IMG/VR virus record: IMGVR_UViG_3300025141_000932
Span: 1-21,228 of that record
DNA length: 21,228 nt
Strand: one strand, 5' to 3'
Origin: a virus
Positions 1 through 8,441 of the stretch are shown one piece after another. The notes under the pieces are model-generated. The model was not told where the DNA came from. It saw only the letters and a program-made list of their open reading frames with translations, and searched no databases. Position numbers and translations under genes: made by a program. How positions within the stretch are numbered: the stretch's first letter is position 1; each line of letters opens with the position of its first letter.

Positions 1-635
1 TTTATGACCTTCCAGTAGGTGCCTGTAAGTAAGGTTCTATCGACCGTTACATTTTGGTCCGGGTTAGAGGCAACATAGGGAATAAAATTGGTTATTTTCG
101 ATTGGTTCATTATTGCGTTTACCGTTGTGCTAACAGGGGCACTTCCGGCAAGGCTTAGGTCTGATATGTCGTACTGCTGAAGAATGGTTATGTAGCTCAG
201 AACGGAGATTCTGACTGTTCCATCGCCCTTTATCTCAGGTTTTTCGATGATGCCTTCAAAAGAATCTGCGGTTCCGACCTCAGATCCATCGTCGTCAAGA
301 TATGCTATTTCTATTTTCAGCTTAGAAAGAGGTCGTATATACGTGAAACTGTCGTGCCAGAATGAATTAGTATCCGATTCAATATTGAAGTTGCCATCGT
401 TATTATCGAACACCATTGTAAGGCTAGTTGCCTCAAAAGACGGAATTTGACCAGGTTCATTGTTTACCTCCCAAGCTCCGGATCCCCAGCTTATTACTCG
501 GTCCTTGTTGTTATAGTTATCAACCCTTTGCCAGCTGGCTTCAAATGTTCCGTCCGCATAAAGGCGCCGCTTTATGTAACAGCGCCGAACCGCTCTTTGT
601 CGGTTTCGTTTGATGAGGTTGGCTAAGGTTGTCAT
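1..635 (-). CDS. Distal tail structural protein (partial, C-terminus outside window)
   Basis: The reading frame starts with ATG at 635 and stays open to base 1, so 211 residues are visible and the C-terminus is lost at the window edge. Its ATG overlaps the stop of the upstream gene (ATGA), so it is translationally coupled, with a GGAGG about 10 bases upstream. The N-terminus is very basic. It is followed by a beta-rich segment with a W-G-S-G-A-W-E-V run and a later L-T-M-V-F-D-N-N-D-G-N-F-N run. Alternating hydrophobic residues and a 'tail protein then deviation from a plane' style resemble siphovirus tail-tip proteins that I know only as unnamed structural proteins. Position two genes after the tape measure supports a tail-tip or hub role. 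The exact family is not established. Confidence 0.7.
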   Translation of the reverse strand, partial: MTTLANLIKRNRQRAVRRCYIKRRLYADGTFEASWQRVDNYNNKDRVISWGSGAWEVNNEPGQIPSFEATSLTMVFDNNDGNFNIESDTNSFWHDSFTYIRPLSKLKIEIAYLDDDGSEVGTADSFEGIIEKPEIKGDGTVRISVLSYITILQQYDISDLSLAGSAPVSTTVNAIMNQSKITNFIPYVASNPDQNVTVDRTLLTGTYWKVI

Positions 636-1402
636 GCCCGTCTAACCTCCATGGCATAAACGGTGCCAATACCAAGTAGATTTCCTTTTAAACGAGGCTT
701 GAAGTCGTTGACGACTGTTACAGGGAATATATCTCGAATTCTAAATCCCTCTTGCGTGTAGGTAGTGTCTCCACCGCCAGGAAAAATGTAGAAAATGTTT
801 GTCCGATTTTTTAGGGTTCTGAAGATGGTGATATCCGCGTCTGACGCATCTGAGAAAAATAGCTCGGCAGAATAATTGTCGATTGCGAAGGTGACATTTA
901 CGGTGCGTCCGGTTCCAGTTTGGTGCAAAAACTTTGCGTCTTTAAACTCGAAGTCTATTTCAGAGGGGTTTGTTGCGACCTCCCCAATTTCAACGAAACA
1001 CCGGAATTGACCCACATATTTTTCAGCATCAACCGTTTGGGCCGTATTCATCGTTATTCTGACTTTTGTGGTGCTGACACTGTTGAACTCATGATAGTGA
1101 CTTGGATCTCTTTCAGAAGAATATGAGATGGCCGTGGAGAAGTCTGCGTAGCTAGACCCATTCCAGTATTTGATGTCGCCGGCCTTAATATTGTGGTTAT
1201 CGATGTGGATCCTATCGATTGTAGTCGATGCTGCGAACTCTATTATCCATACTTCAGGTGTTACGTCGTCGGACCCGACGCTCGTTAACTTTGTATTTCG
1301 ATTGTTGTCGTACAAGACGGATGCGCCATCCGTGTCTGCACTGGTGAGGGTATAGGTCGCGTCCACATCAACCAGGTTGATATCCATGAATTTTACTGCC
1401 AT
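632..1402 (-). CDS. Distal tail protein with discoidin-like N-terminal region
   Basis: A 256-residue protein encoded directly after the tape measure gene, which is the usual place for a distal tail or tail-tip protein. Residues about 15-140 look like a galactose-binding/F5-8C-type jelly roll: a D-N-N-R-N-T-K-L-T strand start, a W-I-I-E-F strand, the I-D-R-I-H-I-D-N-H-N segment and a final strand T-K-V-R-I-T. Such folds often bind carbohydrate. The C-terminal half is beta-rich and ends in a basic tail. The start ATG shares one base with the tape measure stop (TAATG), with a GGAG about 10 bases upstream. No membrane segment or signal is seen. The tail location is inferred from gene order; the sugar-binding idea rests only on the strand pattern. 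Confidence 0.7.
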   Translation of the reverse strand: MAVKFMDINLVDVDATYTLTSADTDGASVLYDNNRNTKLTSVGSDDVTPEVWIIEFAASTTIDRIHIDNHNIKAGDIKYWNGSSYADFSTAISYSSERDPSHYHEFNSVSTTKVRITMNTAQTVDAEKYVGQFRCFVEIGEVATNPSEIDFEFKDAKFLHQTGTGRTVNVTFAIDNYSAELFFSDASDADITIFRTLKNRTNIFYIFPGGGDTTYTQEGFRIRDIFPVTVVNDFKPRLKGNLLGIGTVYAMEVRRA

Positions 1403-3144
1403 TACAGTCGCTCCTGCAGTTCGCCAGTTCGCAGCATGTCTGTTTGTTTCTTATACACGGCCTTGGCTAATACTCGAACGCCATCTGCTTCAAGAACGAT
1501 TTTTTCCATTGAACCATTGCCGAGAGCATCTCGGCCTCGTTTTGAGTCGAGAGGGATTACGGCCTCGTCCCTTCCGGCCTCTCCGATAATCGCAGAAGTT
1601 CCGCCGGATTTTGCCTTTACGACCCCTCCTTGGGCTAGCTTGATTGAGTTTATGGCGGAGATGGCCGCGGCTTCGGCTAATGCTATAGGGACTAAGGCTA
1701 GTAGGGAGGCCCCAAACGAAAGTGGCGCAGACAGTTTTGACTTAGCGGCTTCTTCGATCGCCTTTGTTCGGACGGAGGATAGGGCTCTCTTAATTTCGTG
1801 CTTTAAGATTGCCTTTGCAGATAGTTCTGCGGCGTCTTCTTGGCCCGACAACATGCCTTCAAAGCCGGTTAATAAGTCCCTGTGTATTGTGGCCGCGTGG
1901 TTTTTCTCTGCCTCCAAAATGCTTTGCTTGATTGCAGAGGCTTCTGTAACGGAAGCGATTTCGTCTTTGATCAAGCGCTTTTTAATATTTAGAGCTTCGG
2001 TCTCCGCCGCGATATCTGCCTGCCGGTATGAGTTTCGGATTTCCTCTTTTTTGAGTTCGGCCGCTTCCCGAATCTTAACAATCTCCTCTTCTAATGTTAG
2101 CCCCTCTTCTAGTTCTTTTTCCTGAATATCGCGCCTGAATTGCTGGATCCCTTCCCACCCAGATTTAATTGCGTCAAAAAACTTACTAATGTTGCTCCCG
2201 AGCTCTTCGACTATTGTCTTGTAGGTTTCCCACGAGAATGGCGCCGCAATCAGCTCTTTCATGGTTTCCGTGCGAATTTTTATGAACGTCTGAATATCTA
2301 CGAAGGCAAATTTTATTTTTTTTACAAAATCAGGTATGTTTTCAACCCTTGTAATATTTTTTACGGCAGTAGCAAGCTCTTTAGCTGCGGGGAGCAGTTC
2401 ATTTCCAATCGCTATGGCGAACTGAGTGATGTTGTCTTTTATATTTGATAATACCCCAAATAAACTCAGAGATTGCTTCTCCATTAACCCCCCAAAAACA
2501 GAGGCCTCTCCCGTCAATGTTTGAATGGCTGTATTTACATCGTCGAACCCAACTTTTCCCTGAGTAACCATCTTAAGTAGTTTCTCGGTAGAGACATCAT
2601 AGTTCTTTGCCAACTCATCTAGTATCGGAACCCCTGCCTCAAGAAGCATATTAAGCTCCTCCATAGAGGCTTTACCCTTCGCCTGAATCTTGCCGAACGC
2701 CCTAACTAACGTGGGTAGCTTGTCTGTCCCCACACCCGCCGCGATGTCGCCGAGCCTCCGCATTGTCTCTATAACGTCTTCCTGCTGAACTCCGAATGCA
2801 ATCAATTGCTTTGAGGACTCTATTAATCCGGTTAACTGGAATGGGGTTTCTGCTGCAAATTCAGCGATGTCTTTCAATAGAACTTTGGCCTTTTCTGCAG
2901 ACCCCAACATAGTCGTGAACGATATTTCCCACTGTTCAAAAGACCCCGAAGCCTTCAAGAAAAAGGTTGATATTCCAGCGGCCGCTGCAGACAGGACCGT
3001 TACACCTTTTGTAAAAGACACCAAGTGCGTACGAGCTTTATCAAACCCCTTGCCCAGTCGCCCAAGAGAGCCCCTTAACTTGTTTAAGCCTTTTGAGGCC
3101 TTGTCTTTCAGGGTATATATTATCGAGACCTTTTTATCAGCCAT
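1402..3144 (-). CDS. Tail tape measure protein
   Basis: A 580-residue tape measure protein, which sets tail length and occupies the tail tube lumen before DNA ejection. Residues about 69-245 match the conserved N-terminal tape measure domain: G-S-F-E-Q-W-E-I-S-F-T-T-M-L-G-S, then A-E-T-P-F-Q-L, G-V-G-T-D-K-L-P-T-L-V-R-A-F-G and L-N-M-L-L-E-A-G-V-P-I. A hydrophobic segment lies at 47-63 and another at about 470-500. Between them is a charged helical stretch (about 340-440). Near the C-terminus is the G-E-A-G-R-D-E-A-V-I-P-L motif typical of this family. At 580 residues it is short; using about 1.5 angstrom per residue the tail would be roughly 85-90 nm (inference). The start overlaps the chaperone gene by 8 bases. 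Confidence 0.93.
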   Translation of the reverse strand: MADKKVSIIYTLKDKASKGLNKLRGSLGRLGKGFDKARTHLVSFTKGVTVLSAAAAGISTFFLKASGSFEQWEISFTTMLGSAEKAKVLLKDIAEFAAETPFQLTGLIESSKQLIAFGVQQEDVIETMRRLGDIAAGVGTDKLPTLVRAFGKIQAKGKASMEELNMLLEAGVPILDELAKNYDVSTEKLLKMVTQGKVGFDDVNTAIQTLTGEASVFGGLMEKQSLSLFGVLSNIKDNITQFAIAIGNELLPAAKELATAVKNITRVENIPDFVKKIKFAFVDIQTFIKIRTETMKELIAAPFSWETYKTIVEELGSNISKFFDAIKSGWEGIQQFRRDIQEKELEEGLTLEEEIVKIREAAELKKEEIRNSYRQADIAAETEALNIKKRLIKDEIASVTEASAIKQSILEAEKNHAATIHRDLLTGFEGMLSGQEDAAELSAKAILKHEIKRALSSVRTKAIEEAAKSKLSAPLSFGASLLALVPIALAEAAAISAINSIKLAQGGVVKAKSGGTSAIIGEAGRDEAVIPLDSKRGRDALGNGSMEKIVLEADGVRVLAKAVYKKQTDMLRTGELQERL

Positions 3145-3721
3145 GATTTGCCCTAAGCCCCAACTTTGAATGTTGCCGTACGGCGGCCTTATTGGCCTTC
3201 TTTATTGATGCTGCCTGATCGTTTAGGCATGTAACGAATACGAAGCTATTGAACATGTAGGCATCAAGATCTGTATACCCCCCTGTTGGCCGCATGATTT
3301 CTATTGGGGTTTTACCGTAATCTGTGGCCATCTTGTTGATTAGATGTGCGTTTTGCTTGGACATATCTCTGACAGAGGTAAACAGGGTCAAGGAATGAGC
3401 GAAAATTGCGTCTATCAAAGCGAAGCACTCGGAGACATCTGTTGTAGTTTCCATAAACTTATCAACACAAAATTGTTTTTTATTTACATCAATACAGCCT
3501 ACTTTAAGCACAAGGGTAATCGTCTCTATGATTTTCGCGTCTTCATCTGCAGAGTCTTCGACTTCTGGCTTTATCTTCCTTCTCAGCGCTTCCTCCCTAG
3601 ACTCCTCTTCTTTTGCGCAGAAGAGCTGGAAAGGAACGCCGATGTCGCTGTTCAGAAAAGCGTCAGGCGATAACTCCTTGATCGTATAGATATTCCCGTT
3701 AAGTGAGACCTTTTTTATCAC
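3137..3721 (-). CDS. Probable tail assembly chaperone
   Basis: A 194-residue protein between the tail tube and tape measure genes, the standard slot for the tail assembly chaperone that coats the tape measure before tube polymerisation. Many phages make two forms through a programmed frameshift. Here one uninterrupted frame seems to hold both parts: an N-terminal acidic/helical part and a C-terminal part with Y-G-K-T-P-I-E-I-M (about 134-142), reminiscent of the T-domain 'fGw.P.ei' pattern. No second frame is available because the tape measure starts 8 bases before the stop. The start is GTG at 3721 with only a weak ribosome binding site, 8 bases after the tail tube stop, so coupling is likely. 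The function is assigned from position; the sequence match is weak. Confidence 0.65.
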   Translation of the reverse strand: MIKKVSLNGNIYTIKELSPDAFLNSDIGVPFQLFCAKEEESREEALRRKIKPEVEDSADEDAKIIETITLVLKVGCIDVNKKQFCVDKFMETTTDVSECFALIDAIFAHSLTLFTSVRDMSKQNAHLINKMATDYGKTPIEIMRPTGGYTDLDAYMFNSFVFVTCLNDQAASIKKANKAAVRQHSKLGLRANHG

Positions 3722-3729
3722 TGAACTGC

Positions 3730-4740
3730 TTATGCTGAGTAGGCAGTTGCGGCATCAAGAAGTCTAACTTCGAACATAACTGCGGTTCCGTTGGTTGTAT
3801 TGCCGCCATAACCGCAGTCAAATTCAATGTCCATTGATCGACGCTCATCGCCATTTTCGATAACAGTTTCTGGTTTAAGACGACATCCGGGAAGTTCTAC
3901 GACAATCGTGTATTTTGTAGAGCCTGCTCCTGTGATGGTTGCGCTATGTGTAAGTGTTAGCGTTAAGTCCGCCTCTGTGTGTGCTCGAGCGTAGTCAATG
4001 AACTGTTGATCTGCATCGATGTTAGCAGTGAACCCCACAACAGGAATTGTGTTGAACACTGGCTGGCTTAGCTGCGCAGATCCGACCTTAAAACGCTCCC
4101 TGTCGTACCCAAGGTCTAGGTTTAAACTGAAGCTATTTACGTCCTGGTTGAAGTTAGAAACGCCTGTAGGGTCGATATTTAATACTCCCATTGTGAAGTT
4201 GAATGGGATATCTGAGGGATAGGAAAAGGACGAAGCCCTGGCCACATCTTCAGTGTAAGACTGGAATGTTGCCTCAAATGCGGCCGTTATATTTTGCCCT
4301 ACTTCACCTGCCAGAGTCATCGCGACTGCCGTTCCCCCGGGGAAAGTATCTCCCAAGTCACCTCCGATGGCTTGTTGAAGTGTGAACGAGGTAGAAATTC
4401 GCTCTCCGGTCAGTGGTTGCAGCCAGTAATGAGTATATGCAGCTGTGTCCGTTGGCCCTGAAGTCGTTGCGGCTCCTAATAGGAAGTTCAACCAGTCTCC
4501 GATTAATGTCGGAGGAACGTCGAAGGTTTCCGTTCCTGAAATCAACTGCCGACCGGCATTTGGATCTTGCTTCAGCCTGCTTGAAATTGTGTTGTTGTTT
4601 TCAATGTTTTCGACTACTGCTGTCACTAACGAATCGTTTTTGACGGGCAAGTCCGTCATCGAATCTGTCTTCGCGCTCCCGTATGTCGTTTCCTTTTGGT
4701 ACCTAACATACCCATCAACGCCTAATCCTGTTGCCGTCAT
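3730..4740 (-). CDS. Major tail tube protein
   Basis: A 336-residue beta-rich protein in the position of the major tail protein, upstream of chaperone and tape measure. The N-terminus (G-V-D-G-Y-V-R-Y-Q-K-E-T-T-Y-G) is a common beginning for phage tail tube proteins of the 'tube protein of ~300 residues' type. Next comes an insertion domain with strands and repeated F-T-L-Q-Q and F-E-A-T-F-Q-S-Y segments. It should polymerise as hexameric rings to form the tail tube. A GAGGAG ribosome binding site precedes the start, and the ATG overlaps the previous stop (ATGA). No cysteine-rich or membrane segment is seen. Major tail proteins are usually 150-350 residues, so the length fits. Confidence 0.85.
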   Translation of the reverse strand: MTATGLGVDGYVRYQKETTYGSAKTDSMTDLPVKNDSLVTAVVENIENNNTISSRLKQDPNAGRQLISGTETFDVPPTLIGDWLNFLLGAATTSGPTDTAAYTHYWLQPLTGERISTSFTLQQAIGGDLGDTFPGGTAVAMTLAGEVGQNITAAFEATFQSYTEDVARASSFSYPSDIPFNFTMGVLNIDPTGVSNFNQDVNSFSLNLDLGYDRERFKVGSAQLSQPVFNTIPVVGFTANIDADQQFIDYARAHTEADLTLTLTHSATITGAGSTKYTIVVELPGCRLKPETVIENGDERRSMDIEFDCGYGGNTTNGTAVMFEVRLLDAATAYSA

Positions 4741-4937
4741 GATTTTTGCTCCTCTTTCAATTCGTTTTCTTTTTTCTTACTAGCCTTGTACTCGTCGACC
4801 ACCCAGTCTTCATGATCCTTGTAGAAAGAATCATATTCTGACCGGCTGATCTGTATTTTCTCTCCAGGTTCGAGTTCCCCGGAGTATGTTGGGCAGTCGT
4901 GAAGTATCTTGTGTCGTCCTATGTATTTAGCTTTCAT
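4737..4937 (-). CDS. Small tail-module protein, unknown function
   Basis: A 66-residue protein, not recognised. The first 45 residues look like a small beta domain with a G-E-L-E-P-G-E-K-I-Q-I turn; the last 20 are highly charged and lysine/glutamate rich (K-K-K-E-N-E-L-K-E-E). It has a clear ribosome binding site (TAGGAG, 6 bases before ATG) and its stop overlaps the tail tube start (ATGA). The beta part faintly resembles the N-terminal part of the 117-residue protein encoded at 8804-9157, which also opens with a short SH3-like strand pattern. Position between tail terminator and tail tube suggests a tail assembly helper, but this is inference only. Confidence 0.7.
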   Translation of the reverse strand: MKAKYIGRHKILHDCPTYSGELEPGEKIQISRSEYDSFYKDHEDWVVDEYKASKKKENELKEEQKS

Positions 4938-4945
4938 GTTTTCTC

Positions 4946-5431
4946 CTATCTGGCTCCCGCCTGAAATTGTTTTGATTGTATTGTCAGAAAGATGGATATC
5001 TCATAATAAGAATCTGCATCATCTTTGATTTCATATGTGTAGTTTGGCTTGTCATTGGCCTTTTGGTTCATGGATAAGTCGAGTACGTCAGATGTGTTGT
5101 TATCAAGGGCGTCTAGCGTCTTTTCTAGCACAAATAAAGCGCCAGAGCTGTCGGAGGTCTTATATAGCTGGTTGTTTGAGGATAAGGACGCCAACCTTGG
5201 GTGTAAAAGTGTTATTTCAACAGACATATTGTCTGTGAATCCAGACTTAATATAGGCAGCCTCTTCATTCCCGGAGGCTAGCATAATGTTAATGAACGGC
5301 ATGTCCTGTTGTTTTCGCGCTTCCCTGAGGCTCCCAACGTGAACGGCCTTCACTTCAGTAAGGGTTCCGCTAGACTGTGCCGTTGCGAGACGGTCCCTAA
5401 TTTCTTCTATGAGGTCTACCTTGTTTCCCAT
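4946..5431 (-). CDS. Probable tail terminator protein
   Basis: A 161-residue protein in the place where siphophages encode the tail terminator (lambda gpU-like), which caps the tail tube and connects it to the neck. It begins with a helix (V-D-L-I-E-E-I-R-D-R-L), continues with strands containing P-F-I-N-I-M-L-A and V-E-I-T-L-L-H-P, and ends with a strand Y-Y-E-I-S-I-F-L-T-I, matching the alpha/beta order expected of the family. The ATG shares one base with the previous stop (TAATG). No family-specific catalytic residue exists to check, so the name rests on position and secondary-structure pattern. Confidence 0.6.
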   Translation of the reverse strand: MGNKVDLIEEIRDRLATAQSSGTLTEVKAVHVGSLREARKQQDMPFINIMLASGNEEAAYIKSGFTDNMSVEITLLHPRLASLSSNNQLYKTSDSSGALFVLEKTLDALDNNTSDVLDLSMNQKANDKPNYTYEIKDDADSYYEISIFLTIQSKQFQAGAR

Positions 5432-5925
5432 TAGACCCTATCCAATTTCTTAAGAATTCGGCGCTGAAGTTCTCTTTCTGCGGTTTCGATTGCAAGGGTT
5501 AAGTACTTGGTTCCCCTGTAGGCCTTTGCTGACTTAGCTAGAACAAAATCTTTTCCCCACTTTAGACTTGGCGGGATTGGCCCCCCGATGGGCTTTGATT
5601 TCCCTGAATTGGATAGGGGAATGTATAGCCGGCTCGCTTTAACTGGACGCACTATTCCACGACCTTTATCCAATATTTCGGCTAGTAGATGCTTCTTATC
5701 AGGTGTTTTTTTGTCATTCTTGACCATAAATCTTGAAAGCCCTAGCTTTCGAGGTCGTGTCCAGCTTCTGGACGTGTCTCCAGAGTCCTTTGGCGTCGTT
5801 TCCAGGATTCTTCTGAGGCTGCTTAGCGCCGTCTTTCTAACCTCTCCATCGAACAGTTTTTCTGGGTTCTTGACCTTCTTAAGGTGTTTTTCTAGTTCTT
5901 TCTCGCCCCTAACGGTGAGTGTCAT
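5431..5925 (-). CDS. Neck/tail completion protein, HK97 gp10-like
   Basis: A 164-residue basic protein of the HK97 gp10 type by position and pattern. It starts T-V-R-G-E-K-E-L-E-K-H-L-K-K-V, followed by a helix with R-K-T-A-L-S-S-L-R-R-I-L-E, then T-P-K-D-S-G-D-T-S-R-S-W, the 'P-x-D-T-G-x-L-x-x-S' signature of this family. A further conserved feature is the A-E-I-L-D-K-G-R-G segment. These proteins sit at the head-tail interface or close the tail. The start overlaps the preceding stop by one base (TGATG). The C-terminal 30 residues form a basic helix. Confidence in the family is fair, in the exact role moderate. Confidence 0.75.
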   Translation of the reverse strand: MTLTVRGEKELEKHLKKVKNPEKLFDGEVRKTALSSLRRILETTPKDSGDTSRSWTRPRKLGLSRFMVKNDKKTPDKKHLLAEILDKGRGIVRPVKASRLYIPLSNSGKSKPIGGPIPPSLKWGKDFVLAKSAKAYRGTKYLTLAIETAERELQRRILKKLDRV

Positions 5926-6497
5926 CAGAAGTCCCTAACTTTGTAGCTATTCAAAAGCCTTTTTGTTGGGGCTGTCAGGTCTCTGACCGTAAATTCTTCT
6001 CCGTTGTAATAGCTTTTCCATAGCCCGGATTTAACGGCCGCTATTTCGACGATTACTTGCTTTAAGTCTACTGGAGTTTCCTCCGAAGAATCGACAAGCC
6101 CCAAGTCTCCAGAAAGTTTTACTGCATTGTGTAAGCTAGACCATTGCTGGTTGACCCGTTTAATTACGCCTGATTCAGAATCAAGGTAGTATCCGCCCCC
6201 GTCGTTGGAGTCTGCAACAGCTGTAAGTGCGGTTCCATTCTCTGAAATCGACGAGAGGCTATATAAGTCCCGGTATTTTCCCTTTAGGAACAGGGTATCC
6301 CCAATAATCGAGCAGTTTCTGTTGTTCTCAAACAAGACGTCCGTGACCGTCTCCTTTTCGATCTTCCTGCCAATTGTGTGCTCAATTTCCTTTATGGCCC
6401 GTGCCACTAAGTTCGTGACCGTAGTTGAGTGTTGGGTACGGATATCCGTCTCCGTACCCATGAAGTCAAAAACGTCCGTGTTTGTGATCTGGGCCAT
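5925..6497 (-). CDS. Head-tail connector (adaptor) protein, gp6-like
   Basis: A 190-residue protein in the connector slot, where HK97 gp6-like adaptors bind beneath the portal. Features are a helical N-terminus (V-T-N-L-V-A-R-A-I-K-E-I-E-H-T-I-G-R-K-I), the usual first part of the family, then a beta region (L-F-L-K-G-K-Y-R-D-L-Y-S-L-S-S-I) and C-terminal helix (V-I-V-E-I-A-A-V-K-S-G-L-W-K-S-Y). It starts 9 bases after the previous stop with only a poor ribosome binding site. A short DNA stretch inside it (6216-6237) repeats in the capsid gene (see findings). The role is inferred from order and secondary structure. Confidence 0.65.
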   Translation of the reverse strand: MAQITNTDVFDFMGTETDIRTQHSTTVTNLVARAIKEIEHTIGRKIEKETVTDVLFENNRNCSIIGDTLFLKGKYRDLYSLSSISENGTALTAVADSNDGGGYYLDSESGVIKRVNQQWSSLHNAVKLSGDLGLVDSSEETPVDLKQVIVEIAAVKSGLWKSYYNGEEFTVRDLTAPTKRLLNSYKVRDF

Positions 6498-6506
6498 TAA
6501 TTATGT

Positions 6507-6755
6507 CTAGCCTTTTTCTGGCTCTTTGGGGGCAAGAAAGCTAACAGCTGAAGCAGCAATTTCCAGAAGTGCTTGGTAGTATTTCTTTTCATCCTCAGAT
6601 GCTTTTGATTGGTATGTTCCTAGCTCTTGTAGGTCCGCAATCTCTTTTTGCAGACTCGCCCCGTAGCTGAGGACGCTTTGCGCTGACCTATTAATTGAGA
6701 CGGATAGATCAATCACCTTTTGTGTTTCTTCGTTTTTCATATCACTTATTGACAT
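6507..6755 (-). CDS. Small helical protein, unknown function
   Basis: An 82-residue protein, not recognised. It is predicted almost entirely helical, with heptad-like hydrophobic spacing from about residue 13 to 75 (V-I-D-L-S-V-S-I and L-Q-K-E-I-A-D-L-Q-E-L), so it may be a coiled coil. The AAAGGAG ribosome binding site is strong, 7-8 bases before the ATG. It lies between the fibre gene and the connector gene in the same operon, so it may serve the fibre or the neck. No membrane segment is seen. Confidence 0.7.
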   Translation of the reverse strand: MSISDMKNEETQKVIDLSVSINRSAQSVLSYGASLQKEIADLQELGTYQSKASEDEKKYYQALLEIAASAVSFLAPKEPEKG

Positions 6756-6807
6756 TTTATTTTCTCCTTTTTGATTTCCTCGTTTTTCAGTTCATTTATT
6801 TCTACTT

Positions 6808-8145
6808 TTAAGTTGGTGCGTTAGTGCTAACGGCAATCCAGGCTTTTGCTCCGTTATAATCTATTTGAACATGCCCCGTCGTTGCCCCAGACGTAGTTAA
6901 GGATGAAAGAGAGCTGTTTGCATCCGCCGTCTCAGTTCCAACAAAATTTATGAATGGCTCACTCGTATCATCCTGATCTAGCTCTAACACAGGTATTGCA
7001 CCAGTAGCTGATGGCTGTGTTATATCTAATGTCGCCGCTACTGAATTCGAAGCTATATTTATTCCTATAGTTCCGTTTCTTCTTATATTAAGAATATCAG
7101 CCGTATTAACAGTGTCAGTTCCTCTATTAACTGATTGAATATTTAGAGTATCAGAACCAGCTGATACACTTCTTATTTGAAAACCATATGTTGATGCACC
7201 ATCTATTTGAATGCCTGTTCCTGTTGCGCCCAAAACGTGAAGATCTTTTATCGGGCCAGAAGTTCCAATTCCTACCTTGGCCTCACTTTCATCTACGAAT
7301 AATGTATCCGTATCAACTTTAAAATCCGCACCACTTACCGACACAACACCTAGCTGATCAATTCTGAAGTGCTCAACGCTTTGAATGTTAAATATAAAGT
7401 CCTGACTTCCCGACGGCGAGCCTCCAGCATCGTGAGTGTTATTAAAAATAACGTCCTTTTTATTGCTCTCTAAACAGTTGAAATTTACTGCGTTCCCCGT
7501 ACCATCAAGCGTTGTATCAATATATTGAGAAGCCCCCCCAGCCCGCTGAACACGAAGTTCCCCTATAAGATCTAAAGATATTCCGGAGGTTATTGAGGTC
7601 GTATTTATCCCCACGGCATCCTCTGACGCATCTACAAAAAGCGTGTTTGTATCCACTATTACATCCCCAGCAACAGTCAGTGATGTCAGAGTACCTACGG
7701 ATGTTAAACTTGAATTTACTACCGGAGTTCCCAGAGTAGTTCCAGATAACAGAGATACAGTATTTTGGTTGAAAGATCCGCCAACAGGTATATCTATTCC
7801 CCCGGAGCTTATTACGGTTTGTACCGGTCCAGACGTCTTAATCCTGAAGGATAGTCCGCCGTGGAGAGTTAGGTCACTTCCATCAAAATACATTCCCGCA
7901 TCATTTCCGGCGCCTAGAGTGATTGCGCCGTCGGTGGCTAGTGCAGATCCATCCAGTGGAATGCTTAGAGCTGTGAATGATGGGCTATCCCCAGTTCCTA
8001 ATCCTAAGCTTGTTCTTGCAGTGTCTCCTGTCTCCAATACAAAATCAGATCCGTTTCCAACAATGAACCCGCCATCTGTTGGCGTTAGATCAGCAATCTC
8101 TACCAGTTCGGGGTCTGCTAAACATGATGCTCCAGAAAACCTCAT
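6808..8145 (-). CDS. Fibre or capsid-fibre protein with repeat modules
   Basis: A 445-residue beta-rich fibre-type protein. The start chosen is ATG 8145: it shares one base with the preceding stop (TAATG) and has a TGGAGGG ribosome binding site; an in-frame ATG 45 bases upstream lies inside the preceding gene and lacks one. The body is rich in G, S, T, D and N, with repeated T-L-F-V-D modules: D-T-N-T-L-F-V-D-A-S-E-D-A-V-G-I and D-T-D-T-L-F-V-D-E-S-E-A-K-V-G-I, each followed by a variable insert. Similar modules occur in phage tail fibres with endosialidase-type chaperone ends, but no such chaperone domain is visible at the C-terminus. Its place between capsid and connector, not after the tape measure, favours a head fibre or decoration (inference). 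Confidence 0.75.
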   Translation of the reverse strand: MRFSGASCLADPELVEIADLTPTDGGFIVGNGSDFVLETGDTARTSLGLGTGDSPSFTALSIPLDGSALATDGAITLGAGNDAGMYFDGSDLTLHGGLSFRIKTSGPVQTVISSGGIDIPVGGSFNQNTVSLLSGTTLGTPVVNSSLTSVGTLTSLTVAGDVIVDTNTLFVDASEDAVGINTTSITSGISLDLIGELRVQRAGGASQYIDTTLDGTGNAVNFNCLESNKKDVIFNNTHDAGGSPSGSQDFIFNIQSVEHFRIDQLGVVSVSGADFKVDTDTLFVDESEAKVGIGTSGPIKDLHVLGATGTGIQIDGASTYGFQIRSVSAGSDTLNIQSVNRGTDTVNTADILNIRRNGTIGINIASNSVAATLDITQPSATGAIPVLELDQDDTSEPFINFVGTETADANSSLSSLTTSGATTGHVQIDYNGAKAWIAVSTNAPT

Positions 8146-8432
8146 TATTCGCCCTCCACAACCGCCATGTTTTTGGTGCCGGTTGTGCAAATACCTGTGA
8201 TAAGGGACTTCGACAAGATCGGAAACTCCATTACGAACTTTTCGCCGGGTAGAACTGGTATCCCCTCATTCATTACGGCGGTACCGCCGAGAATGTTCAA
8301 ATATATTGTTTCGTCAGCATCATTGGCGAAAATGGCAACTTCCCGATTGTCATTTGCGGCCAATACGGTAGTGGATGTGTTTCCTACCGAAACTTTTGTG
8401 CTTGTGCCTGTTTGTATCCCAGCTCTACCCAT
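8145..8432 (-). CDS. Small beta-rich protein, possible capsid decoration
   Basis: A 95-residue protein with a strand pattern and no helices of note: T-S-T-K-V-S-V-G-N-T-S-T-T-V-L-A-A-N, then R-E-V-A-I-F-A-N-D-A, E-T-I-Y-L-N-I-L-G-G, and P-G-E-K-F-V-M-E-F. This alternating pattern resembles small phage head or fibre-associated proteins that begin with a strand carrying N-R-x-x-x-x-I-x-N. It has a TAGGAG ribosome binding site and sits between two other presumed surface proteins. I infer a decoration or fibre-anchor role from this setting; no named family is claimed. Confidence 0.7.
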   Translation of the reverse strand: MGRAGIQTGTSTKVSVGNTSTTVLAANDNREVAIFANDADETIYLNILGGTAVMNEGIPVLPGEKFVMEFPILSKSLITGICTTGTKNMAVVEGE

Positions 8433-8441
8433 TTGTTTCTC

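Noticed and set aside
1436-2125. 229-residue plus-strand frame
   Set aside because: Antisense to the well-supported tape measure gene; composition (serine/alanine-rich) is a shadow of the opposite coding strand.
3137-3721. Programmed frameshift in the tail chaperone
   Set aside because: No second frame exists between it and the tape measure; both chaperone parts seem to be in one frame.
8146-8190. Longer fibre start at ATG 8190
   Set aside because: It lies inside the preceding gene with no ribosome binding site; ATG 8145 has TGGAGGG and a one-base overlap with the preceding stop.
7643-8200. 185-residue plus-strand frame
   Set aside because: Antisense to the fibre gene, without ribosome binding site or domain pattern.
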